Virus record (IMG/VR): IMGVR_UViG_3300031963_000004
Coordinates: 124,001-188,000 of that record
Length of the DNA: 64,000 nt
Direction: 5' to 3' (one strand)
From: a virus
Positions 8,253-23,200 of this stretch are shown here, in pieces. Every line of letters starts with the position of its first letter. Position 1 is the stretch's first letter. Below the pieces are notes generated by a model, which worked only from the letters and a program-made list of their open reading frames with translations, made no database searches and was not told the DNA's origin. Made by a program: the position numbers and the translations under genes.

Positions 8253-11200
8253 TTATTTTGTACCCTGTTGCAGGAACTTAGCTGGGGCAGAATCGCTTAT
8301 TTGTAATGGATCTCCTGCTGTGTCGTTATAAATTTCACTATTCCAGCTTCTATTATAATAGAAATTAAACAACGTGTTACTTGGAGTAATTCCCACCACC
8401 GAAGAATATTTTAGGTGCATCTTGTTTATAGCAGTGCCCTGAATACCTCGTTTTAAGTTGCTTATGGTATTGTTTTGATAGTCAACTTTTGAGTATCTTA
8501 TCTTTTCTCCGTTAACGTTTATAGTGTCACCTAATCTCATAACAACATTGATTTGATCGCCCTCAGAAACTCCGTTTCTAAAGACAAGATAAGCTACACT
8601 ATTATTTGTTAATAGAGTAAAATCACTAGAATTTAATTTAGAAAGAGTGGTTTCATTATAAACTTCGGTTTCTTTGATTGTTTCTAGGTCATATATAATT
8701 CTGACCAATAATCTGTCACTATCGGCTACTACAATATATGTATCTTCTACAATATCAATTAGCTTAGAAACGTCTTTTACATGAATAACGTCTTGTAGTG
8801 GTTCTAAGTTTTCTGTCAACCAGGTTCTATTACTAGAATTTGCTCTGTAAATAAATTGATCTCCGTTTTTATCAACTTCATTCACATAAATCATTTCATT
8901 TGGTGTTGCGCTGGATACCATACTTGTAATCATTATAACGTCATCTGGTTTAATATCAGCCAAAATGCTTAAATAATTACCGTCATTTAATCTAAGTCCG
9001 TCGCTGCCCAATCTTATTCCATTAACTGAAACGTTTAATCTAGTTTTATCACTAATATCGATGGTTTGAGGTATTACATGTGTATCTTCATACTTCCACA
9101 CGAATCCACCTCCGACATATTCTGACAAGAACCTACTAGTAACTGGTCTACTTAAAGAATCATTAAACCACAATGTGATTGGGTACACATCTTTAGTGTA
9201 AGACGTTTCCGTACCTTCATCATCGTATTCAGTAAATGTTTCACTAAATTTCGTTTCTAACTTCATGTAATACGTATTATTGTTTAATTGGTTAGTACCA
9301 GAAATACCATCTATCTGAATTAAATCACCTGTAGTTAATCCAGGATCTTCGTCTGTTTCTGTTGTTATATACAAATATACCACATCCTTGTCAATCGCAA
9401 CAGCTAATAACGGAGTAACTCTCAATGTAGAAATGCTTTCTTGTAAGAAATACTGCTCTCTAGTGTCATTAAATGTAGTGATACTTATTATATCGCCCTC
9501 GTTCAACGTTGGGATAATTGCCAAAGTAGACACAGGTCCTATTGTAATAGTGTAGTCAGTGATGGGTAGTTCTAATCCATTGACTCTAACAATCCTAGGA
9601 ATATAATCATTTTCATTTTCTATTAATTGATAATCTAACGCTAGACCAGTTTGACCTGTACTGTCAAATTCAAAAACTTGTGTTTCTGGCAATGAATAAC
9701 CATAATTTTGTACCGTGCTACCAAATAATACAAAACTTATGAAATTAACGGTTGTATCATAAACTCTATCAAATAACAGCTTTGTTCTGCCGTTATCAGT
9801 AGAAGCTATTACATAATCATTAGTAAATGTTTTCTTTTCTCCGTTTATGTAAACTGCAGGATCAGCAGTCAATAATTCTTCATATTTTATATTGAATACG
9901 ATTTGGCTATGTCCTGTGGATTCATCTATAGTAACTGGTATATCATCTGACGTTGCTCTTACTAATTGATTACCATTACCGAATTCATAAACTTCAACTA
10001 AAATAATTTCTGTTTCTCTAATCTCTTTGTTTAGTGTGATTTTCTTTTGAATCCAATCAACTGAATATGTGTATTCATTATTGTCAGTTGGTGTAACGTT
10101 TGGATGAATCATTTTACTAAGGTTAGATAACGGATCCATTATAGATAATGCTAATTGTGCTGGTGCTTGTGAGAAATTAGAGAAATCAATTTCTACACCA
10201 TTAGGGGATACTTTGTTACCTATAACTTTATATCCATTATGTTGATATACTTCAGGATTCCATGTACTGCCTGATCTTGTAATTACTGTCATTGAGAATT
10301 GATCAGTAATAGCTCCTGGAACCATTTCTTCAGGACCATATCCAGAAGTGAAAGGATCACCTTTAACTTCATAGAATGTATTTGCACCGCCTATTGCAGA
10401 TACATTTTGCCATACTAATCCTTCCCAACTGCGTAGAATTGTAGCATTGTTACCTACTGCTAAGAAATGTTGTCCATCGTGTGTAACACTATTAAGATTC
10501 TGATTCGTTCCTGAGGTAATCTTAGACCATGACATACCATCATAACTAACTAAGATTAATCCATTCTGTCCTACAAACACAAACGTATTAGCAGCATAAC
10601 AACCAGCTAAAATGTTATCTGTTATAGTATCACCTTCTATTGTTCCTGCAAATATATTCTGCATGTTCGTAGAATACAATACTGTTCCGTTATCGCCACC
10701 TAAAACAATCATTTCAGGTCCACCTACTACTGTGTTCAATCCATTATTAGTTGGGTGTGGATATATTGGTGTCCATGCTCTACCATTTTCACTTAATAAT
10801 ACTCTGCCAATAGTTGTTACTTGCGCTGATACTTCTTCAGTTGGATCTTCAATAACATCTAATCCATATCCAACTGCAATAAAGCCAGCATAGAATTCAC
10901 TGTTAATGTAGTCGATATAATTTGCTCTTGCTTCTGTTCTACTTTGGAAGCTATAAACGCTGTCCCAAGCATATGCGTCTGTACTTGCTACAAGTTGATC
11001 ACCTGCTGCCACATAAAAATCATTATGGCTAGCTACATTATAAAGCCCGCCGCTGGGAGCAGTTAATGATGAGCTATCCCATGCTTCACCGGGCTCGTCA
11101 AAGTCAACTTTATCATAAGGTGTGTAACTACCTAAACCTAACCATGACAACCCGTCGTAACTTATAAAGACAGGATTGCTAGGCTTTCTAGTTGTTAATA

Positions 11201-14200
11201 CATAATGTGTTCCAGAATGTATCACGTCGGAAACTTCTAGTACATCAGCACTTATTCTCTTAATTTGCCAAGTAATACCTTCATCGTAACTCAACAATAT
11301 CATAGAATAATCTCTACCGTCTGCTACAGCAAGATACTTTTCATTATCCCATAATACGGATCTAATCTTTATATCTTTTGGATAGAATGGTTGATCTTTT
11401 AGTTGTGTATCTAAAGTATAATTTTCATCAAACTTATTTGAATAATATGTATTATTAGGGTAATCGACACCTGTTAATAATAATGGTAAGTTTTTACCTG
11501 GCATGTTAGTAGTGGGCTGATAAAAACCCACGATTCTGTCTAATGCATTTAATTCTTCTTTGTTACTATCTAAAACTTGCCATTTGTCAAAATCAAACTC
11601 TGTGTCATTGTTACTAACCAAGCACTTGTACAGTCTGTTGTTTAAGCTTACTATACTACTTGTAGTACGTGAGTATCCTGAAGTTAATTGAACAGGCTCA
11701 GGTAAGTACATATAGCTGTTATTATCAAATGGGAACGGGTTATCTTCTAATCTGACGTAACCTGCAGGATTAAACTCATTTAAATAAACAAATGCAGAGG
11801 CGTTTATAAAGATGTTGCCATTTGCTGTAGCTGTAAATGGTTCAGTACCTGCTAATTCATTTGCGGTGTCGGCTCCGATTACGGTCCAGTCTATTAATCC
11901 AACTGTTTTTACATAATAACTCTTATCTTTTACGATACTTCTTGCACTGACAGTTGTTGGCTCAACATCAGCTATTGCTCTATAGTATTTTCCATTAGCT
12001 AAAACAATGTCACCACGTTTGTAACTCTTGTTGCCTTTCCAAACTTGACTAGCAATTACAGGTCTAACCATTGGGGCATCATGATAAACTTTTAGCTGAG
12101 TTTGATTTATAGGTTTCACATAGTATTGCTTAAAGGCACCTACTGCCAACCCAGACAATTCATATAATTCCATTTTGTTAGCCTGTGTATAGACTACCTT
12201 AATTGTTGCATCATTTGCTCCGCTAACACCACCTAAATAAACACCGTCTACAGTAATTTTATCACCTACATTGTAGATTGTGCCTTTGTTAAACACTTCT
12301 ACAAAATACTCATTGTATACTTTGTTGAAAACAAAGTTAGGTCTGTAGAATTTGATTAGAGCATGGCCCTCTTCTATTGCTTTGCCTGGAGTAGATCCAA
12401 AATTAGATGGTGATAAATCTTCAATCCAAATTCTGTTTCCTACCTGATAAATAATTCCCTCGGTCTGAGCAATTAAATCCCATCTCGTATCTCCTAACTC
12501 GGCAATCACATACCATTTGTCGTACTCTAAGTTATTAGGTGCTAAAAATGCTGTGACAACTCCGGTGCCCATCCCTCTTACTACAGGCTTGATTGAATCT
12601 CCTACGTTATATGTTAAGCCTGTTGTCCCTGCCATAAAGTTCCAATTAGTATCGCCTAAAGATAAAATTTTGTATTGGTTACCTATAATTATATCTTTAA
12701 CTTTAACATGCTGAGGGTACATGTATGTAGGTGGAACTACGTAGAAATACAAAGGTAGACCTTTTAATTGTCCTGGTGATAAACTAGAACCGGTATAATC
12801 AATTGATACTGCAACTTCATTTGTGCCTTCTTCAAGTGTTACTTCTTGTATATCAAACACACGATGCTGTACACTTGATAGTGTTGAACCTGAAGCTGAT
12901 ATTGAGGAAGTACTTGACTCATCTCCTGAGGGAGAGAATTCGCTAGCATAAAATTCACCTGATTTCCATTCCGTAACTTTACTTACGTAGCTTGTTCTGT
13001 CAAACTTAAGTTTAGTAGAAATCTCTCTGGTTGGTGTGTTACTTGCAACTGCAACTGCTCTAGCTGTTAACTCTAGTTTATTATCAGTAGAAGAACCAGT
13101 GTCTATTAAGTCAATTCTATGGTTGTCTAGCTGTGCATTAACTGCTGTGCTATATAAAGCGATTATAGATTTAGCTCCAAACACTTCATCTTTCCAAAGT
13201 ACTCTTACGTGATAATATTTTTTATTTGCAAGACCCTTAATTGGGTTACCTTCACCATGCACGAATCTTACTACGTCGCCTGTGTTTAAATCCACACTAT
13301 CAATATTAATTGAGTTAACTAAAAAGTTTACAACAGAACTATTGAACTTAAATGTTTTTGAAGCTTGGATAATTATTTCAGGTGTTGCTGCGTAACCAGC
13401 ACCTGAATCTACAACTTTCACACCTACTACTTTATCGTCTGCCATAATAGGTTCAAGAACCGCTTCACGTAATGGAGCAGGATATCTAGTTGTGTCAATA
13501 TATGCTATAACAGTCGGTACATCAATGTAGTTTCTACCTGTATTAAGGACTACGACCTCAGGCAAATCTATAATAACTTTGCTATTTGGATTATGATCAG
13601 ACGCCACACTGCCTCGTAAACCCCTGCTTACGAATGTGAGTTTTCCTGCATCTCTATCAACACCTGCGTAGCCAATATATTCATTATTAATTTTGACTAC
13701 TCCGTTTACTGGTAATCCATAAGCATTATCAATATAAATTGTTTCACTAACAGGAGTAATATACTTTGTCAATGAACCTATTGTTACAGACTTTTGTCCA
13801 GTTAAAGATAATCCATAATTATCTAACCAATCAAAATAAATTGATCTGTTCCATATTGCGTCAGTTGGTCCAAATTCTCCTACTGCTGTTACAGGGAAGA
13901 AAGTTAGATTAGGAGTAATAAATTTACCTAAATTAAAATCATATTGCGCCGGTAAATCAAAATCTGTAAGTTGACCATCATATGTATCATTTACTGTATA
14001 CTTTATTGCAAACTCTTTCATAACAACATGATAAGGCTTAATCTCTTTGAGATATCCTTGCAAGAAATCTTGATTATCTGAACGATAATTCAAGTCGGCT
14101 TTCAACTCACGTAGTGTATTAGTTACATCTACTAAACTTGTTTTGTTTAACCATGTTAGGTAACAATTTGTTGATGTAGCTTCACTTATAATGTACTCAA

Positions 14201-17200
14201 ATAGGGTAATTAAACTCTTATTTCTATGAATCAACAATTCGTTTGTAAATATTTCTTCAGTCACGGACCTTACAATATATCTTGTTTCTGTGTGAGGGAA
14301 AACGTCAAAACTATCTGTATCATAGAATGTATTTCCGAATCCCAATCCAAGTATCTCATAGTTCCATAATGATTCTTTTATTTGAATGGTGCCCTGCTCA
14401 AGACCAACTCGTACCCAATCACCATTAGTATAAAGATATACCTCACGTTTGCCATCACTGTTGGTTGTTACACCAGCTAACATGTTTTCAAATGGATTCA
14501 ATGTGGCTAAATCATAATACTTTAACACTTCAACATCAGGCTTTGTATTATTATTGTAGCCGTCTGCCCACCAATATACATGCTCCCAATAATCAGGTGT
14601 GTTGAAAAACTCTCCGCTAGTTGTTAAAAAGCCCGGAGCTCCTTTTGGTACTGACTCTTTGTTAGATTCTCCGATAAAGCTTGGTGTTAAAATTTCTGAT
14701 ATAGGATGCTTGATTAAAACACTGTTTACATACTTGCAGTAATTCTCAAGTGCCTTTAATCTATTACTAAAGAAACTTTGTCTTGGTCTTACTTTAATTC
14801 CTTGCTGTAATAGCTTTGGAAGATGTATGTCAGGGACTAAATTACCTCTCTCGTCTATACCAGATAAGCTATCAAGTAGTTTATCATATAAACTCTCTGG
14901 CATTTCAAATGCAGTATACGCACTAGGTACTCCTGGTAAGAAATCATTAGGATTACCATCTTTGATTAATTTAAATTCATTATAAGAATCATCTTTTTTG
15001 ATTTTATCTGTGAATCCAATATGCAATCCCGTAGACTTACCTTTAATAGAATCTATAGCATTAAATAACCCATACACATTGTTTTGTAGTGCGGCAAAAT
15101 AACCTATACCTGAACTTTGTGGATCAGTAATATATTGTTCTAATATTGAATCAGGTAATGTTTTATCGCTACTCAAAATATTTGTACTACGTACCCAATA
15201 ATAATATTTGTTTGTCAATGCACCCGAGTTGTCAACATTATACAATGAAGTATAATATTCTATATTATATGGGGTACCTGGTCCTTGATAATTTACAGGC
15301 AACACATTGCTTTCTATCCACGTGTAAATTGTGACTGTACTGCCAGGGAATATTTTACCCCAGTTCTGTGCATTATAAAGTACATCTTCTTGATGGTAAT
15401 TTAAAAACTTTGTTGTCGAAGTGTCAAACCATATTTTACCTACAAATGCATCTCCCCAAACTAAATTACCAGTTGTTAATTGAGAGTTATATCCTGCAGG
15501 ATCTTGACTACTGATATAATCAATATTTTCAGTTACGATTCCTAACAATTTACCTTGTAGAGGGTCTATATAATCCAAAGACTCAATTCTTTCATTGTTT
15601 TCGGCATTGAATATTTGAATGTTTTGTAATCTATTAACATCAATAACATCATTAGATTTTCTAAGCACATGCCAGTTTCTTAAGTTTTGTTTGTTTTCAT
15701 AAAATACTATTCTACCATTATCAACACCTGGTTTATAATCAGGACATCCAATGATTAGATTATAATCTTTAAATTCAATAACCTTACCGTAATGCGGGTT
15801 AGCACCAATATCTAATGTTGTATCATTTGCAGCCTGTGAGTAAACAAATTTACCTAATTTGTCTGCGCTTTCATTATGATTAGCCAAATAGTCATAGATA
15901 TAAACTGAGCCGGCTGACCCCAATTCATCAACAAATTTCGTATAGTTGTTGTCAAATATAGTGTCATTAGTTGTGTCTAGATCATCTGTAAAATCGAACG
16001 TGGTTAATGATTTTCTTGTACTAGTTGGTGCTCCAACAGCAAAAGAATTATATTCATTAAACTTGATTGAGAAACCAAATTGTGATGCACCCTCTACGTT
16101 CTCAGGATCAGAGATTCTTTGACTTTCTTGATATTCAAGTATACCAATTTGTTGTAGTGTTGTAGAATTTAGTGCTTGAATTGTTAATTTTTCTTCTATA
16201 GGACCTAAGTTAGGGTCAACTAATCCTATAACAAGTTTATTATCTACTACTCTTGCATAAACATTAGTTATGTTAGCATCATTAATAGCATTTACTGCAC
16301 CTAGTAGATTAGTGGGTAATGTAACTTGATATCCGTTTATTAATATTTTACTTGAGCTAGCAAGTGAATAGTTATTAGTAGCCTGTATTATTCCGTATTT
16401 TTTACCATAGTTAGTATAGCGTACTACTAAGCCTTCTAAATTATTTTCACTTACAAAGAATGGTGCACCAACTAGTAATTCAGATCCATGTCTATTTGTG
16501 TCTAATGCATGACCAAAAGCGTTACCAGGACGAATTTCTGCTAGATTAGTTAATTGAAATTCTTGTGTCTTGAATAAATCAGGATATGATATTTCAATTA
16601 CGTCTCCCGCTTTAAGATCATACAAGAATTGTAGTCCAGCTACTGTAATTTGATATTTTGTATTTTCAATCAGCTTACCATTAACAAAAACATCTAGATA
16701 ATGATCTGTTGTTGGAGCCGAAACTGATAGATTATAATAAACCTCGGTATCCTCAACATAATCACGCTTAACATCAATCTTTTCAATAACTCTGTTTAAA
16801 ACAGCAGCCATACCCACGTTTACTATTTGATTGGGTGATGTACCATAATTCTTTAATGGCGCGCCGATAAACAATTTACTACCGTTGTAGTTTGTAGAAA
16901 GAGTAATCTTAGAAAAGTCCTGTAAGTCTCCGCCTAAGTTATAAGTTTTCACAAACTCATAGGTTTGAGCAGCAGTCTTTTTATATGTTCTTACAAAATT
17001 ACCTGATACTGTGTGAGAAGATGCATATAGCCAATTAGCATCACCCGATAATGCAATTGAATCTCCTACTCGCTGAGAATTAATTGTTATTGCAGGTTTT
17101 TCAACATAATTACCTGTTCGTGTTCGTTTAATTTGATATACATAAATTGTGCTATTTGTTCCTGGTTTAGTCACAATCATAGTATCCTGAGCGATAGCTA

Positions 17201-20200
17201 TTTGTGTACCGAATCCGGCTCCAATGGTCACGCCTAAAAATTTATCTATAACTTCATTGGCTCTGTATTTTGATTTTTCAAAATCATCTGGTTGATATCT
17301 ATAAATTTTACCTTGTGCTGCGTCGGATACAAAATATCCCAATTTAGAGTGATGCGCTATTGCTGATCCAAATGTTCCTGTACTATTTGGTTTTACAATG
17401 TCTTGCTTTATATAATTTATATTTTTTTGATAAACTGCCCAAGTACCATCGGTATCTTCATCTACCCAAACTTTTGCTTTACTAAAGCCACTGTTAATTA
17501 ACTGTAAATTGTTAATGCTGCTTGGGGTAGATACACGTTGATTTTGAAACTTAGCAACAATACCTTCACCTACAATACTTAACACATTGTTAGGCAAAGT
17601 AACTTCAATTACAATAGTATCTAAGGTTGTAACGTTTTTAACTTCATAGTAACCATCAACTCTATAATCAAATTTCAATAAAATGAAATGATTACCTAAA
17701 ACTAAGTTGTGTTGATTTTCAAACCTTAATGTGATTGTTCCGTCTAGATTATTGACAGCTTCAACTACTTTTACTGTAGAATTCTTTTCGCTAATTGAAA
17801 TTGCAGTGTTTACTAACCAGTCATCTTTTTCATCTGCAACCCAAATATAATCATCCATATTAACATCATTTGCTGTTATTGGATTATTTTTTAATGACGA
17901 TATACTGTATCCTGTAACTCTTACATCATCAAAATGCACATAGCCTGCCGATGGTAACTTCTCAATATAATTTGCTTTTATGACAGGTGCGATTTTGTTC
18001 TCACTGAATGGTCTTCCATAATTTATGACAGAATTTAAAGGTATTGACTGCATTACGTTAGGTATAATCATTTTGTCAACGATTCCAACGATTGCAGGAT
18101 TACCTGTTAATTTTGTCTCATCAAATATAAATTCTACAAAGTTTTCATTTTCAACGCCGCCAAATTCGCTAACTTTTAAAGCCCAGTTTTCGTAAACATC
18201 ATAGCTTATTTTACCGGTAGTAAGTGTGATATTTTGAACTGCATCTGCTATTAATCTTGTGCCTTTTTCAGAAATAATGTTCTTATAAACATTAACTTGT
18301 GAGATATCATCTAAGTTACTTGCATTTAAATAATCTCTTGGTCTATAACCAATTAAACCAAACGCTAATAAGTTGGCATCACTTTCTAAATTAGTATTTG
18401 TAGTGTCGTAATATAGTTCACTTTCCAAACTGCGATTACTTGCGTTAGGTAATAAACCTTTTTGAATTTTTTCGTAATCTGTTTTAATCCACTTGGTTTG
18501 ATTAAAGGTTGCTTCGGCAGCTATTCTATCCGCTGCCATCCAATAACTGTTTTTATAGTAAACTATTTCACCCTTAATATATCTCTGATTAGATTGCCAA
18601 TCTTTAATGTTATCTTGATTTAATATAAATCCGTAGGTATCAAGCGTGCCTTTCCACTCAGCAGTTTTTGTACCCTTCATTAATATTCTATGCTGTCTCA
18701 ATCCTGTTATTGGATTATAGATAGTATCATTAAACTGAGTATAATTATCAAACACGATTCCATGCTCAATGGTACTCATATTAGCAGTGAAATAGGATAC
18801 AGAATCTCCTGTATTAAGAGTTTGTAATGTAAATTCTGTGCCTTTTCTAGATATAACTAAATCTTTAAGTTGTATAGGAACAAGGTTTTGATTCAGTGCA
18901 TAGTTTTGTTGGAATAGTGTAAGTGGTTGAACTATAGCATTTTCTTTATCAATGACTAAACCATTTGCACTTGGGTTGATATTAATTGTACTGCCTGCTT
19001 CCCATCCAGTTAAATTCCAATATATTAATTCGGCAATCATTTGCTGCCAATTAATTTCTATACCTTCTTCAATGTTCGTAAACTTCATACCCTGATCTTC
19101 AAGGTATCTGCCATAGTTAATAATAAATTCTGATAATGCTTCTAATGAAACGAACTCACTTCCATAAGGAACAATTATTTCATTTTTATAAAAGTTTTCC
19201 GAAACATATATTGTTGTTTCAAGTACAGTTATATTCTTATATCTACCATTGTAATTAGGCGTGTATTGTACGAAGTAAGACTTGTTTTGGCTATTACCGT
19301 ATACTTTGAATCCTTTATTAGTCTTTTGAACAATCACGCTACTATAAATTACTCTGTCATACGGTTCATTTTCGTATAACATCAAAGCAAAGCTACCATC
19401 TGGTATTAATAATGAATTGCTTTTTGAGCCAGCAGAACTTTTTTCTAAGTAAAATTTTAGTAAATCTTTATCACTAAAACCAGCCATGCGATATACTAAT
19501 CTAACATCTAAATTATTTAAAAGCTCTTTAAATGTTGCGTTTCCGTTTAGACCAAAGCTTTGAACATAATCTACAATCCAATTTATATATCCATGCTGTG
19601 CTTTTCCAGAACCATAATCTACGAAACTCGTTGTTATTCTGCTTCTGTCGTTAATTAACCACTGATTAAATTCAGCATTTTTATTGTATGCATCTAAATT
19701 TTGGGTTAGAGCAAAAAATTTAGCTGGTCTAGCTATGGCTAATATTTTAATTAAATCAAATGGATAGGTACTGCTTTTACAATATGAAAATTCTTGCGGA
19801 CCATAATCACCTGCATTCCAACCTCTGTCATATGTAGGTTGGTCTGTTCCAATAGTTAGAAAATCTAATGGATTTCTTAAATTACCTCTACTATCAACTG
19901 GAATGATTTTACTTAAACCTGGTCTCTTTCTTGTTGGTATAGTATAACTGTCACCGTCATTGTAGACGACTCCATTTTCTAAATCTTCCCATAAAATCTT
20001 GTTATCGTATGTATATGGTGCTGCACCATATCGTTCGTCCCACCATGATGGTTTTGAAACGAAGCCTAACATTTCCCATGGGGATTTGTGCGGAGTTGTA
20101 GTATCATATAGATGTAGATATATACCTCTCCAATTTCCTTGCTTAAACCCTTCACCGTCTAATTTGAACTTACACTGATCAAAATTATAGGTAAATTGAT

Positions 20201-23200
20201 TGTCTGGCAAGAAATATTGAGTTTTATAATCCACTCTGTGTTGACCTATCCAGTTTAAGAAATATGTCGTATATAAATTTTTTGTAAATTCATATGTAAA
20301 ATCAGTTTTTCTAAAATAACCGGATAGAACATCATCGTTGGATACAAAAGTGTTTACATTTAACTTAACATTATTATAAACTCTGCATTCAAATTCAAAT
20401 AATACTCTGTCTCTAAAATCTAATAAAGTACCTTCTTTTGATACTTTACCATATATTCTAGTATATGAGCCATCATGACCTTGTATGAAGTATGCAGGGA
20501 AAACGTATGTATCATCGTAAACCACTTTTGGTTCGAATAAAGGATATAAACCTAACTTGGTTGGAGTATTTGGTACGAAGCTACCATAAGTTTGATTATA
20601 CTCTTTTATTGTAATCTTATCACCAGGTTCTAAATCTAATGTAATAATAACTTTTGGTTCGTCTTGGCTAATTGTATAATCACGATTTCTTAATAGCTGC
20701 GTTATTCGTGTCTCACTCTCTGTTTCTTTAGTTAGGTATATCAAAATTCCATCATAGCTTGCTTTACTAAAATCGTAAATCTTGCTTAATGGAAAGAAAC
20801 TTGTATCTATAAATGCGTTGAATGCGTAGGTATTTGCAGCGAAAGGTGCTCTGCTAGGTATCATGTCACTCCAAAAGAATGAAGTGTTTTGATCCTTATA
20901 GCTTGCGATTTGTTGTAGTGCTAAATCTAATAAATCAGATGCACTCTCTCCGCTATATTCTACTGTTTCAATAATACTTGTAATTAATAATTTAAAATTA
21001 ACATATTCATTTGCACTATAAGTTAATGAATCAAATAAATTAAAATTTTTGTTTCTTAGACATGCCGCAGCATAAATTAATGGGGCACTGTTTTGAATAA
21101 TTTTATCACCATACGTGATTAAATTACCCGCATCTCTGTAATTGTTTGATCCAAAAACTTGTCCTGTCAGTTGTTGACTATTAACAAAAATAGTTTGATA
21201 GTGATTTCTTATATCACCTAAACTTAATGACGCTATCGGTGTGTTAAATGGGTTGCTGCTTAAGTTAATAGGGATAGTATAGTATGCCCCCTCACCCAAT
21301 GGTCCCTCACTGTGTATAAGTACCTCAACAGGGGACTCAGTTACAGGAGGATTTAGTAGTGTAACAATTGTTTCTTTATCAGTTTTAGTAACTGTGTACT
21401 GATCACTGGTTAATATATTTTCATTTACACTGACCTTAATGACTGGCCATGGGCTATCGTTCTGATCTATAGCGACTGCATTACATGTAAATGAATTTTG
21501 TCTTAGTATAGGATTATATGTAAAATTATATGCTTGATACTGAAAGCTTTCACCAACTGTTTTTACCCAACCCAATTCTCTCGTAAATTCATATCTATCC
21601 GTATAGCGATGAGGATAACCTATGCTAACTTTTTCTGTTACAGGTCCTGTCATTAAAGAATATTTGAATACATCTTCATTCAATGATATTCTAAAACTGA
21701 TATCTCCAATATTGGCTACTGAACTGTATGCTAATGGAAACCCTAATACTGGGTCATTTTCGCCCACACCAGGTTTAAATTCAAACAACGTGCAACCTAT
21801 AAAATTACTGCCTGGATAAAAATCTTTATCGGCTAAACTTATATTGTTTTTATCAAAAATATCAAATAATGGTGGTTGATTTACATATGTTTTTTGTTGT
21901 GCTTGATTCCAATATCCTTTATCAAAATAAAAACTCTTTCCACTGTTTGCTGTCCCAAAGTTAACATAAACTTGATCTAGGTCTTGTATGTCGCCATCTG
22001 CTGCCTTTGTAAGAACAATGGTTGGTTCTTGTGTTTCGTTTATTGATGCAAAGTTAATAATGAAAATTTTATTTCTTACATTTGGATCACTGTCGTTTGC
22101 AAAAATAACTCTACTACCTTGAATAGCTTTATACTGATTCCCATCAGGATAATATTCTGTTCTGCCAACTACCCCTATAGTTGGATTACTATTCATTACG
22201 TCAGTTGTAGTATTATCGATAAAGTCTACGTAGCCCTTACCAATGGTTCCTGAATCAAATAATTTTAGCTCAGGATAAAATTCTAAGATAGGTCTATTTG
22301 CTCTGTTTTCTCTATTATTAAGTGCGGCTAAAACTACATCACCCGAAGTGTATTCTGCTGTTGCCTTAAGAACATCTATATGAAACCAACGATTGCTGCG
22401 ACTCCATGCATTTTTATTGATTGCGCTACGATTAATTGTAATATAATCTTTTTGTGCTGGCATTGAAGTTCTGCCACCGTATCTTAGTGTATCGAATCCT
22501 TCATTATCATAGATTGTGTAAATTAGTTGCCCAAATGGTTCTACAATATTTAAATCTTCTGCTTTAATTAATTTTATACTTGTCCCTACTCCTTCAACAT
22601 AATAACTACCTGTTTTATATGGAGCTGGAATAATATTACCAACAAATTTAACTTTTAACCCGTTTGTAAATTGTACACCATTAGGACCTGTATAATTTTT
22701 CTTCCCTAATACATCAGTTTCAATATTAATAGCATTGTTAACTTTGGCATCTAGTAATTTAATTGTTCCTACTTTATTAGGTGTGCTTTCATCTTGATAA
22801 TACAGAGTATCTAATGGGGCAGTTATAATAGGTATTTTTGCTATTTCACCTACAGGCAATCTGACAAACTCTTGACTAACGTATTTTCTCCCGTTCGTTG
22901 CTATAATCTTTTCTGCTATAGGAAGTTCACCATCTTCATCTACGCTTATTATAAAATCATTGTCTAGTTGTAAAAATCTAATTTTATAATAATTATTATT
23001 TGGAATAGTTTTTGGAGCATCATCAAACTCTTTTTCTTCTAGTGAATAGAGATCGTACGGAGTCGGTAGTTCAACTGATTGACCTGGTTTGTAATTTAAA
23101 AATATAACTCTTTTTTCACGGATTTGATTAATACCGTCAATTAATCCCTTAGGATACTTAGATAAAACTTCACTTAACTTTTTACCATGTAATTCACTTA

